Below are positions 26,324-36,465 of a DNA stretch of 64,000 nucleotides, one piece after another. A program made the translations under genes and the position numbers. This stretch comes from a bacterium (GTDB lineage: Bacteria > Auribacterota > Auribacteria > Auribacterales > Auribacteraceae), in NCBI GenBank assembly GCA_024233545.1, contig JACKPL010000001.1, positions 186,001-250,000 of the forward strand, written 5' to 3'. Under the pieces are notes generated by a model, which made no database searches, was not told the origin of the DNA, and saw only the letters and a list, made by a program, of their open reading frames with translations. Position 1 is the stretch's first letter. Every line of letters starts with the position of its first letter.

Positions 26324-27376
26324 ATGTTTTCCTTGACTACTTTAGACAATTGTGTTAAAAGACTACGCAAGCAAAATCATAACAAGAGTTTCATTTGCGT
26401 AATGATGTTACACCACATAAAGACTTGTACTTCTCCTGTATCAACGCAATCAGAGTTTGCAGAGTCATTCTCTGTGCTCCATGATTTTTATTATAAAAAG
26501 TTTCTTTCAATTGCCAATAATCCCCTAAACGATACAGCATTAGCTGAACAGCGAGTTCAGATAGCTTTCGTCAAAATGCACGCTGAATTTAATTCGCTTC
26601 TCGATCATAGCGAAGAAGGTTTTATTTCGTGGGTACGCGAACTCATACAAGAAAGTTTGAATGATCTGAAATCGATGGAGCAAAAGAAAATTAGAGAGAT
26701 GCTCCTTGAATACCATGTCATTATATGTGCAACCCACGAAAGGTCATCATCATCGTACAACGCCTCGTTTGCCGTATTGTGGAAAGAATTCTATAAACCG
26801 CTTTTTTATATAGCAAAGGGAATTCTTCGCTCAGAACAATATGCGGAAAATTGTGTTTCAGAATCTTTTGTGAAAATAAATCATAGTTTTCATACACTCA
26901 ATAACCGTACCCTCAGCGGGTTTACGGCATGGGCAATTATTATTGTGCGCCGTACTGCTATCAATATATGGAATAAACTCAAGAAAAGCGATCACTTGAC
27001 AATGAGTATCTATCAACCGCTCAGTAGGGATACTGGTGATTGCCGCTCATTGCTGGATAAAAGTATTGCCCAATGGGGATTTGAACTTCCTGTCTGGGTG
27101 GATGTACATTCTTGTATCAACGAAATTAGCCGTTGCGTAAAAGAATTGAAAGACAAAAAACAGTCAACCATTTTTAATTTGTATTGGAGTGATGGATATA
27201 AGTATATTGAGATAGCGAAAAAAATGAATATCTCAATTAGCCGGGTAAGTAAAAGTATGTATGTTACCAAAAAAGCTATTGTGAAAAAGCTATCCTGTGT
27301 TGGGTTTCGTCGTGAGGAAGTAAAAACATTACTCTCCATACTGGAAAAGGCCAAAGACAAACTTAAAATTGAGTAA
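26324..27376 (+). CDS. ECF-like sigma factor with a duplicated sigma2 region
   Basis: This 350-aa protein ends in a sigma4 helix-turn-helix (residues 265-325: KKQSTIFNLYWSDGYKYIEI, then AKKMNISISRVSKSM). Before it lie two copies of a sigma2-like segment. Residues 48-120 read FSVLHDFYYKKFLSIA, AEQRVQIAFVKMHAEF, FISWVREL. Residues 148-222 read FAVLWKEFYKPLFYIA, AENCVSESFVKINHSF, FTAWAIIIVRRTAINIW. The second copy is closer to functional sigma2; the first may be a decoy or a regulatory copy. The following gene is its probable anti-sigma factor. Together with the downstream TPR and repeat-protein genes it may form one self-regulated surface-protein locus. The start is taken at 26324; later in-frame ATGs are possible. 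Confidence 0.78.
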   Translation: MFSLTTLDNCVKRLRKQNHNKSFICVMMLHHIKTCTSPVSTQSEFAESFSVLHDFYYKKFLSIANNPLNDTALAEQRVQIAFVKMHAEFNSLLDHSEEGFISWVRELIQESLNDLKSMEQKKIREMLLEYHVIICATHERSSSSYNASFAVLWKEFYKPLFYIAKGILRSEQYAENCVSESFVKINHSFHTLNNRTLSGFTAWAIIIVRRTAINIWNKLKKSDHLTMSIYQPLSRDTGDCRSLLDKSIAQWGFELPVWVDVHSCINEISRCVKELKDKKQSTIFNLYWSDGYKYIEIAKKMNISISRVSKSMYVTKKAIVKKLSCVGFRREEVKTLLSILEKAKDKLKIE

Positions 27377-27428
27377 TGTCTCATAATTATAGTACGCTAT
27401 ATTCGTTTTATGTGTAAAGGTTTTAAAT

Positions 27429-28684
27429 ATGACTAGTTGTAAGAAGATACGCCAGCTATTTGCAAAAGTAAATAATGGTTTAATATCAGAAAATGAGCGT
27501 AATATCCTACGTATGCATATTAAAAGTTGTGCCGAGTGTGAGGCAGAATATGCGCGACTCAATATATCTGATTTGATCATTGACCTTACGCGCAGTAATG
27601 ACTCGGAGAAGGGACATGTGCCCTCTCATTATCTGCTAAAAAATAATGTGACAGATATACTTGATATCGATAAAAACGCTGTTGAAGGCTATGAATCGGT
27701 TGTAGATTTCCTTGACGCAGTTAATGCTCGTAGCGATATACCCGAACCGCTGGAAACAGAGCTTAACGCGATTATCGCTGAAAATAATCGTCTCTCAAAT
27801 AGACAACATAAAATCGTCCGCTTTGTGCGTATAGGCGCGTTGCCATTGCTTGGTTCTATTGCCGCATCTCTGGCGTTGTTTATCTATTTAGGAAGAGAAC
27901 AGCATGACATTGTTGCTCCGGTTGTCGATCCCAACAATAAAGTAGTCTTTAAAAACAACAATGCAGATACTATCTTAAATACAAACAGCGGCGAAAAAAC
28001 TATTGAGAAAATAGAGAACAGGATAAAAGACACGAATTTTGCGGAACAAAGAAATGAGGTTCCGGCAAACGAACAAGTTGTAGACATTGCTCAGGAGGAT
28101 CGGAAAGCAGTTGGAGCGATTGCTCAGAAGAATGATGATCCGATTATCAAACAAAAATCGCAAAAACATGATAAAGTAATAGTAGCTGGAGTATCTGATG
28201 AAGTACCTCTATCCCTAAAAGATAAACCACCACCATTTCTTACCAGAGAATGCACCATCAAAATCAAAGCGGTAAAGACGCAAGTTCAGGTTGCAGATGC
28301 CACGGGCAACGTTGCGATAGGATATAAAAAATAATCAACATATATGGTGAGGAGGAGTACCGCTCTACTGTTCCATCAGATAGCAAACCAGAACTGCACG
28401 ATATAACTCAGCAAATACAAGACTATAAAGATCAAGTTACACTCATTGTAAACGACAGCGATATTCAAGGTAATGTATATGCTTTTGTTCCCGGACCGCC
28501 TCCGTATTTGTTCGTTGAGATTCCCGTAGCGAATTTTGATCTTTTTGTATCGAAATTAAAGTATATCGGCGCTCCGCAAAAAATTCTTGGACCTGCGGAT
28601 GCGAGCGACGCAAAACCCTCTGAATTTGATCATAACAGTGATAGCAAAATTCAAACAAAGGTTATTATCGACATTACGCAGTAA
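27429..28684 (+). CDS. Zinc-finger anti-sigma factor, split by a one-base deletion
   Basis: The N-terminus has the zf-HC2 anti-sigma signature C4...H30-x3-C34-x2-C37 (MHIKSCAECEAEY). A membrane segment (LLGSIAASLALFIYLG, about residues 140-156) and a long charged periplasmic linker follow. The uninterrupted frame stops at 28334 after VAIGYKK. A second frame continues from there (INIYGEEEYRSTVPSD, DYKDQVTLIVNDSDIQ, YLFVEIPVANFDLFVSKLKY) to a TAA at 28682-28684. Seven instead of six A at about 28326-28331 would join them into one protein of 418 aa. It directly follows the tandem-sigma2 factor and should hold it at the membrane. No other gene fits 28335-28684. Confidence 0.78.
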
Positions 28685-28712
28685 TGTTACCTGAAATTTT
28701 TTAAGGGAAAAA

Positions 28713-30428
28713 ATGCTTAAATACGTGTGTTGCCTAACTATTATTTTATTTCTGTTGCCACTACCCTTGTATTCATTTGATAAGGCTGACGAACATGCGA
28801 TGGTCGCCTACCTCGCATTTTCTATCAACAAAGATTACGTCAAAGCTATTCAGGAATATTCTCAGGCAATTAAACTTCAACCGAATAGAGAAAAATATTA
28901 TCTCGAACGAGCAAACATACATATTTATATAATGAATTATGAACCAGCTGTAAACGATCTTACCCAAGCAATACGGCTTGTACCCGATTCCTATGACGCT
29001 CTGCTCAAACGCGGAGATGTCTTGTTGAAAATGGACAAGCCCGTTGATGCCTTATCAGATTTTAACGCGGCAATAAAACTGCTCAAACCGCAGGTAAACC
29101 CTCGGCTTTCAAAACAATATCTACTACACCGCAAAAAATCTTTGTTTAAGATGTATAAACATTACAAATCAATTGATCCTATATATCCATCGGAGATAGA
29201 CCAATCAATTGGTTATTTAACAGCCTATGAGCAATATGAGTATGAACAAACGGAAAAGATGTATTCACATAATCTTAAATATTGTGAAGCATTGACATTT
29301 AGAGGTATGACTCTGGAAATATTAGAACAAAACAAACAAGCGCTTCAGGATTATAATGAAGTTATTTCACTCATCCCTCATAATCTAAATGCTTACGTTT
29401 TACGTTGTGCACTGTATGCCCGCATGAAAGATTATCCAAATGCGCTTGTCGATTGTGCACAGATCTTATCCATAGATCCTAGTCGCATTGAAACATTGCT
29501 TTTGCGGGGTAGAATATACGCGCAACTCAACGAACATGCGCATGCCATTGATTATTTTTCAGAGGCAATATCCCTCGATCCCCAACTATTAGAGGCATTT
29601 TTAATGCGCGGATTATCGAATATCGCTTTAAATAAATATCGTGAAGCAATTGAAGATTTTTCCCGTACAATCGAAATCGATCCTGATGTAGTCGATGCGT
29701 ATTATATGACTGCAGTGGCATATCACAAGTTACAAGATAGCCATAATGCTATTGCAGGTTTTACTCGCGTGTTGGACCTGAATCCATCCCATTATGAAGC
29801 TCTGCTTAACCGCGGACTGCTGTACAATTCTTTACGAGATAATCATGCCATTTCCGATTTTGAACATCTTCTTGTGTTGCGAAATGGCGACGGAACAGCA
29901 CAAATTTATAATGAATTAGCAATTGCTTATATGTATGATGCGCAGGTTGAGGAAGCAATTAAAAGTTTCAAAAAGGCCATTGCACTTTCGCCTCAAGATG
30001 CGCAGATATATTCGGTATTTGGGTTGTGTTATTATCGTCAAGGAGAATTCGATTGGGCGCTTGAACTTTTAAATACTGCAATCCGGTTGGATTCTGCAAA
30101 CTGCACTCCATATTTCTATCGAGCTCTGGTGTACCGAGAACAGAAAAAATACGCCGATGCGCTTAATGATTTGAACTATATTATAAGTACTAGCAAATCA
30201 GAAGCTTATAAGGCATATCTACACAAAGGGATAGTTTACGAAACACTGGGTGATGTATCACGTGCTCAGGAAAACTATAATGATTGTATTGCCAACCCAT
30301 ACCTAAATAAGCATCCAGATGATATTGCTTTTGTACGCAATCGCATAACATTTTTAAAGAATAAAAATATATTAGATAATGATGCCATTATAAACAAAGC
30401 CGAACAGAACAACTCCATAGAAGATTAA
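28713..30428 (+). CDS. Exported TPR-repeat protein
   Basis: This 571-aa protein has a signal peptide (LTIILFLLPLPLYSF). It consists almost entirely of tetratricopeptide repeats of 34 residues, for example DYVKAIQEYSQAIKLQPNRE, YEPAVNDLTQAIRLVPDSYD and YREAIEDFSRTIEIDPDVVD; I see at least twelve. TPR arrays bind protein partners, and here the protein would act in the periplasm. It lies 28 bases after the anti-sigma gene (AAGGG site) and four bases before the giant repeat protein. It may therefore help export, assemble or sense that surface protein. This is inference from position. Confidence 0.86.
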   Translation: MLKYVCCLTIILFLLPLPLYSFDKADEHAMVAYLAFSINKDYVKAIQEYSQAIKLQPNREKYYLERANIHIYIMNYEPAVNDLTQAIRLVPDSYDALLKRGDVLLKMDKPVDALSDFNAAIKLLKPQVNPRLSKQYLLHRKKSLFKMYKHYKSIDPIYPSEIDQSIGYLTAYEQYEYEQTEKMYSHNLKYCEALTFRGMTLEILEQNKQALQDYNEVISLIPHNLNAYVLRCALYARMKDYPNALVDCAQILSIDPSRIETLLLRGRIYAQLNEHAHAIDYFSEAISLDPQLLEAFLMRGLSNIALNKYREAIEDFSRTIEIDPDVVDAYYMTAVAYHKLQDSHNAIAGFTRVLDLNPSHYEALLNRGLLYNSLRDNHAISDFEHLLVLRNGDGTAQIYNELAIAYMYDAQVEEAIKSFKKAIALSPQDAQIYSVFGLCYYRQGEFDWALELLNTAIRLDSANCTPYFYRALVYREQKKYADALNDLNYIISTSKSEAYKAYLHKGIVYETLGDVSRAQENYNDCIANPYLNKHPDDIAFVRNRITFLKNKNILDNDAIINKAEQNNSIED

Positions 30429-30432
30429 CTCC

Positions 30433-33400
30433 ATGAATATTCGATTCTTCCTCCATACTGTTTCAGCAAAAACTAAATGCCTGTTTTCTCTTTTTATTAT
30501 CGCAATAATTTGTATGTTTTTCCTTTTGTATAAGCTGATTGGATTATCGGAAAACTTACTTCCCCTCGAAGAAGTTATTTCTCGTGAATTTAATATAGGT
30601 ATGCCTGCTTTGCAACCAGTCTTGCCAGCGGAACAATCATCAGAGGATGAAGAATATGAATTATACGTGATGTACAAAAATGCCTCTGAATGGAGAAAAC
30701 AAAAAGGCGCACAATCGATTGACCGGACTGCGGTAAGGGATATTTTGGTCAGAGTAGGCGACACAATTTCTATCACGGATACCAACCTAATTCTACCGAA
30801 TATCATCCATTTCTTTGCTGAGAGCGACATCATAGAGTTAGTCAATCTGTCTGTGGGGTATTTGAGCGTAGGTTTTATATTAAATGAAGTATCAAGCATA
30901 ATTAAAGAGTATCAGGAAATTACATTAGGAACTGAAGGTTCAAGTATTGTGAAAATTTTCCAAAATGGGGGTACTGTTAAGGCAATCACTGTTTTTCTCG
31001 AAAGTACTGTTTTTAAACAAGATGGCGGAGTTTTTGACATAATTAACTTGAACATAGGTTCAATCCTATCTCTTGAAAATTTGCCGCTCTATGAATTACT
31101 TAGCGGACAGCTCAGTACAGAAAATTTCAATATTGAAAACGGTATTTTTAAACAAAGCGGTGGACGCGCCGAAGTAACAGGTGAGTTGAGATTAGCTAAC
31201 GCAGAGAATTCATCTGCGCTTATATGGTTGTTGGGAGGTTTTTTTGAAGTAGCTAATGTTGTCGCAGGCGATGGAAAAAGTACGCTAAGATACGATGGCG
31301 GAGCGTTGGAGTTTAGCGGGAATTTTTCTGTGAACGAACTTGAAGTCGGTTATGAAAGAAGTGCGGAAGTACAGTACGATTCGCTCGGGTATACTTTGGA
31401 TGTGCGTGATACGCTTAACATTGGAACGCTAGAAAGTGGAATAGGAACTTTTACCATTGAAACCAACAGCCTCGCCATTCCATCTATTGTTGTTGGCGAT
31501 CAGGGTATAGGTACGTTAAATCAGTTGGGCGCTACTCTTGATACAGATGAATTGATAATAGGAAATGCGCCGACTGCAAACGGTACATATAATATTTCTG
31601 ATGGTTCTTTAAATGCCCAACAAATCAATGTAGGCGTAGAGGGGACAGGTATTTTCGATCAATCAGGTGGAACGGTCAAGGGAGGAAAGGATGAAGACGT
31701 ATCCCTTAATGTATCCCTTGGAGTTGAGCCGGGTTCAAACGGTTCTTATTTGTTAAGAGATGGAATATTGAACGGAGAGCGAATCAATATAGGTATGCAA
31801 GGGAGCGGAACATTCGACCAACTTGATGGCATTATAGAGATTACACAAGACGTTTTGTTGGGGCTTCAACCAGATTCCGAAGGAGCATACACTCTATTCC
31901 GTGGAGAATTACACACTCAAACAATGAATGTGGGCGTAGGGGGAAGAGGGATTTTTAATCAGCTCAATGGAACGGTTGAGGCAGGAAATGTATCCCTTGG
32001 GGTTGAGCCGGGTTCAATCGGATATTATTTTTTAAGAAATGGCGCCACGAATGCTGTGCAAATCAATTTAGGTGTAGAAGGTACCGGTATATTGGATCAG
32101 TATGACGGCATTCTAACCGCTCAAGCAATGACACTTGCCGAGAAACTGGGTTCCGAAGGGACATACAATCTACATAAGGGAACGTTTATTACTAAAGAAA
32201 TCAATGTTGGTGTAGAAGGCAGGGGTTTTGTGGCACAACGTTCCGGTATAATTCAAGCTGAACAAGGAGAGAATCTTGGCGTAGGCATTGGTGTAGCATC
32301 AGGGGGTGAAGGAATTTATTCCATACTCAATGATTCGATTCTATATCTAGATACATTGCATGTTGGAAAAGAAGGCGGCACAGGACATTTTGAGCATATT
32401 GGCGGAACAGTTACCACCGGTCGTGTTTTTGTTGGGCTTAATAGTGGTACGGGAGACTATGCACTTGGCTTGAAAGCCGCCGATTCATCTATCCCGTCTA
32501 TAACAAATGAAACACAGGCGAACCAATCGCCAATTCTTGAGACCAATGTTCTTTATGTTGGATATAGTATTACTCATGGAGATCAATCGCGAGGCACATT
32601 TTCGTTATCAGAAGGCGGAATCTTAAAAACATCGTCAATTGTCCTTGGAGCCCATGAGATAGTCTCCTCCGTCCCACTTTTTGATGTGCCAAATGGTATC
32701 TTTGATTTCAATGGAGGAGAAATTATCGGTTTAGGAACAGATGCCCAACCGAATAGCGATGTTTTTGATACGATTGTAGGAAACGGGAAATTAGTGCTTT
32801 CAAAAAACATTTTTTCCACGGATGTACTGGTTCTGGGATTCCAAGGTGGGGATTCGACTGTTGAGTTTAGGGGTGGCAAACTTGTTGTCAGCGACCAGAT
32901 TATTATGTCTGCTGGAAAAGTATCATTTCTATTTAATGCAGATGGAGAAACAAGATTAAGCGATACGATACAAGCAAAATTTCTAGAGTATTCTGAATCA
33001 AAAACAAACATAGAAATCAAAAAAGGCATTGTTATAGATAACTCCGATTTTCTAGAAGATATTCCCGGATGTCATGGTAACTTGCTTTTAAGTGATGGGC
33101 AATTGAAGATCGAAACGCTTGCATCATCATCAGCTTTTGCGCTTTTCTTCAATGGTGGAACACTAGATGTTTCCACTCTTCCAAACTCATCTATCCCATT
33201 TGAAACCGTTAATCTTGGTTATACTTCTGCAAGCAATATTTCCATGAATGATACAGATTATAATTTTGATTCTGTACTCAATTTAAACATTGGATATGAA
33301 GGAACGGGTGTTTTTGTCCAAAAAGCAAAAGATATGGTTAATCATAACCTGAAGCTTGCTCTTGCTGTGAAGGGTAGTACTGGCGGCGGTACAACACCAA

Positions 33401-35562
33401 AAGGAACATACACGCTGGAGAATAAAAATTTAACTATAAAATCGTTAGTAGTTGGTAAAGATGGAATCGGTACCTTCAATCAGTCTGGTAATGTAGAAGT
33501 TGGAGACAGTATTGCCTTAGGTGGTGATTCTCCCGATTCTCATGGCGAATATAACCTTGAATCTGGCAGTTTGACTGCAGGCGAAATTTTTGTGGGAAAG
33601 AACGGGACGGGGATTTTTAACCAAAATGGCGTTGTGTCTCTTACTGGTAATATAAAAATCTCTAACGGCGAATATAATCAAAATTTTGGAATCTTAAGTG
33701 CATATAGTATTTCTATTTCAAACGGTATTTTCAATCAATTTGATACTGTTGCCCTTACAAGCGGTATAACGTTAAATGGCGGCAAATATAATTGGAATGC
33801 GGGCGGTCTAATTGCTAATAGCATTACTGTTGGACAATACGGAACGAGTATCTTTAGCCAATCTGATACCTTGACCCTTGGCGGAGAAATAATTTTAGGT
33901 TTCAACCAAAGTGGTTTCGGCACGTATAACCAGAATACAGGTGCGTTGACTGCAAAAAAGATTACTGTCGGAGATGCTGGAACCGGTATCTTCAATCAGT
34001 TCGATAACGTCTCTGTAATCGGAAGTGAAAAGGGTGAGGCGCAAGTGATTGTGGGTACTTCTCTAGGTGGTTTCGGTACGTATAACCAAAATACAGGCGC
34101 GTTGACCGCAAAAAAGATTACTGTCGGAGTTGCTGGAACCGGTATCTTCAATCAATCTGATACTGTATCTGTTACAGGAGAAATCAATGATGGGGAATCT
34201 CAAGTAATTTTAGGAGAAACTCCAGGTTCCTCCGGCACATATAACCTGGATTCCGGAAATTTGACAGCGGATACCATGCTCTTAGGTCTGGAAGGCAAAG
34301 GAACTTTTATTCAAAATACCGGTTTGGTACAAGCAAGCGGTTCACTAGGTTTTATGGCTCTTGGTGTTGTTGGGGGAAGTAATGGAACATACGCAATGCT
34401 CAATGGTAGTTTATCTAATTTCTTTTCGATACAAGTAGGGAGAACAGGAGGAAACGGAATCTTTGAGCATATTGGCGGTACGGTTGATACTGTGGATCGG
34501 CTTTTTATCGGGTTTCATGGCGGCACAGGATATTATAAACTCGGTATGAATCCCGGTGACTCCTCCATTGAGTCTATCAGGCAGATGCAGGTTGCTAATC
34601 CGAACCCTGTGTTAGATTTAAAAAACTTGTACATAGGATACAGTCTATTCAATAGCGAAGAATCAAATGGGACATTTTCGCTTTTTGAAGGCGGTACCCT
34701 TAATGCGCAAAACACTGTTATAGGCGTAAAAGAAACCGCAAAAGGCGATGAAGAAAGTTCCACCGCAGTATCTCAAGGACAATTTAATTTGAATGGAGGG
34801 AGCCATATCACGAAAGTATTAGCAATTGGCTCGGATCAGGGTTCGGGAACCTACAATGTTAATGGCGGCAAACTTAATGTACGTCAAGCAGATTTGGGAG
34901 TTTTGGGTACAAACAATGAATTTAATATTAACTCTAATTCTGCGGATATTACTGTTCTCGAATATTTTTCGTTAGGAGAAAACCTTACTTTTTCCGCTGT
35001 TGCCGTTAGTAGCATTACCATGATGTCAGAGACAACATTTACTTTTAGAGCAACCGACCAAAATGCGCTAGCCGGATTAAATAATCTCGATCTTATTATT
35101 GCGGGAGAAAATGTTCGACTTGAAATAGGTTCGCAAGATTTCGGTGCAATTGTGGAGGGGTTCAATTTGAATTTTGCTCTCAATGCACTTATGTTTTCCG
35201 GAGATGGGATACGCAGTCTATTGCTAGAAAATAACTTCGATAATCAGCCAGAATTTGATGATGAAGCGTTCTATGTCAAAGATATTATTGCCGATGATAC
35301 TGTTCAGCAAGCCACAATTGATGGAGGAGGTAGTATTACCGTTTATTATATGAATAAACAGGGCAATATTAGTTTTACAAACGGTACCTTTATTCAGGTG
35401 CCGGCCGAAGAAGAAACAAGCTTTGGATTTTCTCCTTTGAGCTTGTCTCGTGGCGTTTTACCTATTACTCCATTTACAAATTCAGTACCGGAACCGTCGG
35501 TATATTGGCTTACATTTTCTGGCGTTTTACTTTTACTGAGATATATTAAACAAAATGTTTGA
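30433..35562 (+). CDS. 1709-aa PEP-CTERM surface protein with many beta-helix repeats
   Basis: It has an N-terminal membrane/signal segment (residues 16-38, FSLFIIAIICMFFLLY). Residues about 130-1560 are PEP-CTERM/T5SS-associated repeats with alternating phrases such as GTYNISDGSLNAQQINVG, VEGTGIFDQSGGTV and GTYNQNTGALTAKKITVG. This predicts a very long parallel beta-helix. The C-terminus is a PEP-CTERM tail (NSVPEPSVYWLTFSG, hydrophobic, then RYIKQNV) for exosortase sorting. Two repeats near 33890-34170 are almost identical at DNA level, indicating recent expansion or gene conversion. It is the last gene of the sigma/anti-sigma/TPR run. Probable role: surface filament or adhesin; the binding target is unknown. 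Confidence 0.88.
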   Translation: MNIRFFLHTVSAKTKCLFSLFIIAIICMFFLLYKLIGLSENLLPLEEVISREFNIGMPALQPVLPAEQSSEDEEYELYVMYKNASEWRKQKGAQSIDRTAVRDILVRVGDTISITDTNLILPNIIHFFAESDIIELVNLSVGYLSVGFILNEVSSIIKEYQEITLGTEGSSIVKIFQNGGTVKAITVFLESTVFKQDGGVFDIINLNIGSILSLENLPLYELLSGQLSTENFNIENGIFKQSGGRAEVTGELRLANAENSSALIWLLGGFFEVANVVAGDGKSTLRYDGGALEFSGNFSVNELEVGYERSAEVQYDSLGYTLDVRDTLNIGTLESGIGTFTIETNSLAIPSIVVGDQGIGTLNQLGATLDTDELIIGNAPTANGTYNISDGSLNAQQINVGVEGTGIFDQSGGTVKGGKDEDVSLNVSLGVEPGSNGSYLLRDGILNGERINIGMQGSGTFDQLDGIIEITQDVLLGLQPDSEGAYTLFRGELHTQTMNVGVGGRGIFNQLNGTVEAGNVSLGVEPGSIGYYFLRNGATNAVQINLGVEGTGILDQYDGILTAQAMTLAEKLGSEGTYNLHKGTFITKEINVGVEGRGFVAQRSGIIQAEQGENLGVGIGVASGGEGIYSILNDSILYLDTLHVGKEGGTGHFEHIGGTVTTGRVFVGLNSGTGDYALGLKAADSSIPSITNETQANQSPILETNVLYVGYSITHGDQSRGTFSLSEGGILKTSSIVLGAHEIVSSVPLFDVPNGIFDFNGGEIIGLGTDAQPNSDVFDTIVGNGKLVLSKNIFSTDVLVLGFQGGDSTVEFRGGKLVVSDQIIMSAGKVSFLFNADGETRLSDTIQAKFLEYSESKTNIEIKKGIVIDNSDFLEDIPGCHGNLLLSDGQLKIETLASSSAFALFFNGGTLDVSTLPNSSIPFETVNLGYTSASNISMNDTDYNFDSVLNLNIGYEGTGVFVQKAKDMVNHNLKLALAVKGSTGGGTTPKGTYTLENKNLTIKSLVVGKDGIGTFNQSGNVEVGDSIALGGDSPDSHGEYNLESGSLTAGEIFVGKNGTGIFNQNGVVSLTGNIKISNGEYNQNFGILSAYSISISNGIFNQFDTVALTSGITLNGGKYNWNAGGLIANSITVGQYGTSIFSQSDTLTLGGEIILGFNQSGFGTYNQNTGALTAKKITVGDAGTGIFNQFDNVSVIGSEKGEAQVIVGTSLGGFGTYNQNTGALTAKKITVGVAGTGIFNQSDTVSVTGEINDGESQVILGETPGSSGTYNLDSGNLTADTMLLGLEGKGTFIQNTGLVQASGSLGFMALGVVGGSNGTYAMLNGSLSNFFSIQVGRTGGNGIFEHIGGTVDTVDRLFIGFHGGTGYYKLGMNPGDSSIESIRQMQVANPNPVLDLKNLYIGYSLFNSEESNGTFSLFEGGTLNAQNTVIGVKETAKGDEESSTAVSQGQFNLNGGSHITKVLAIGSDQGSGTYNVNGGKLNVRQADLGVLGTNNEFNINSNSADITVLEYFSLGENLTFSAVAVSSITMMSETTFTFRATDQNALAGLNNLDLIIAGENVRLEIGSQDFGAIVEGFNLNFALNALMFSGDGIRSLLLENNFDNQPEFDDEAFYVKDIIADDTVQQATIDGGGSITVYYMNKQGNISFTNGTFIQVPAEEETSFGFSPLSLSRGVLPITPFTNSVPEPSVYWLTFSGVLLLLRYIKQNV
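33905..34165 (+). repeat. Near-identical DNA repeat pair inside the giant repeat gene
   Basis: Two units of about 105 bases, starting at about 33911 and 34067, encode GTYNQNTGALTAKKITVG followed by AGTGIFNQ with only scattered silent changes. Other repeats in the gene are far more diverged. Confidence 0.75.
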
Positions 35563-36465
35563 TTTGCTGTACCAAGCAAAAAACAAAATATGAGGAAGGA
35601 TACGATTTTTGATCATAACTCCTTCATATTAAGAAATCCCCTGTATGCTGGTTTAATTAAAGTTGCATGGTATCCTGACTATATAGATGCGATTCATGAG
35701 CCGATTATTTCCAAAGAGACTTTTTTTACTGTTCAACAGATTTTAAAAGGTGAAAAGCCAGTAACTGTTCCCCACCTGAGAAATAATCCTGATTTTCCCT
35801 TACGAAATTTTGTTATCTGTTCTAATTGTGACAGAAAATTAACCGGTGCTTGGTCAACTGGGAAAAAAAGGAAAAAATATGCTTATTACAAATGCCAGAC
35901 AAATGGATGTTCTGTAAATATTCGAAAGCAGGATTTAGAAAAAATTTTTTACGAGTACTTAAAGGAGTTTCAGGCTATCCCTGAAATTTTGGATTTATTT
36001 GAATCGATCATAATAGATATTTGGGGCAATAAGCAAAACGATAAAGAAAAAGACCAGAGAAGTTTGAAAAATAAATTAAAACAACTTGAAGCAAAAAAGA
36101 ATCGGCTTCTTGACTTAATGCTTGATGAAGTTATTAATCAGGAGATTTATAAAGAAAAATCTGAGAGGATCAATGAGGAAATTATTGTAAAGAAACTTGA
36201 ATTAAACGAAGCATCGATAGATTTGTACGATATTGAAGCATATGTCAAATATTGCAAATTTTTTGTTTCAAATATTTGTAACCTCTGGGCAAGTGCAGAC
36301 TTAAATTTAAAGCAACGACTCCAAAACCTCATATTCCCGCGGGGATTTTATTTTGACAAAGTAAATTATCGAACCCCGCAACTATCTCATATATTCAGGT
36401 TTATAAAAAATTTAAACCGTGAGTCACGTTTGGTGGAGGCGGCGGGACTCGAACCCGCGTCCTGA
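35563..36465 (+). pseudogene. Serine recombinase (integrase) C-terminal remnant at ssrA
   Basis: The frame is open from just after the previous stop, with an ATG at 35590. It encodes the end of a Recombinase domain (SFILRNPLYAGLIKV, then IHEPIISKETFFTVQQIL). A zinc-ribbon (CSNCDRKLTGAW, YYKCQTNGCSVNIRK) and the coiled-coil region (LKNKLKQLEAKKNRLLDLML) of large serine integrases follow. The roughly 280-residue N-terminus with the catalytic serine domain is absent, so it cannot recombine DNA. The last codons (LVEAAGLEPAS) are not integrase sequence but an antisense reading of the tmRNA 3' end. The reading frame therefore runs across an integration junction in ssrA. Confidence 0.85.

Noticed and set aside
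31400..34900. Regular DNA repeats resembling a repeat array such as CRISPR
   Set aside because: The repeats keep one open frame, have protein-level periodicity and lack constant repeats with unique spacers. They are beta-helix coding repeats.
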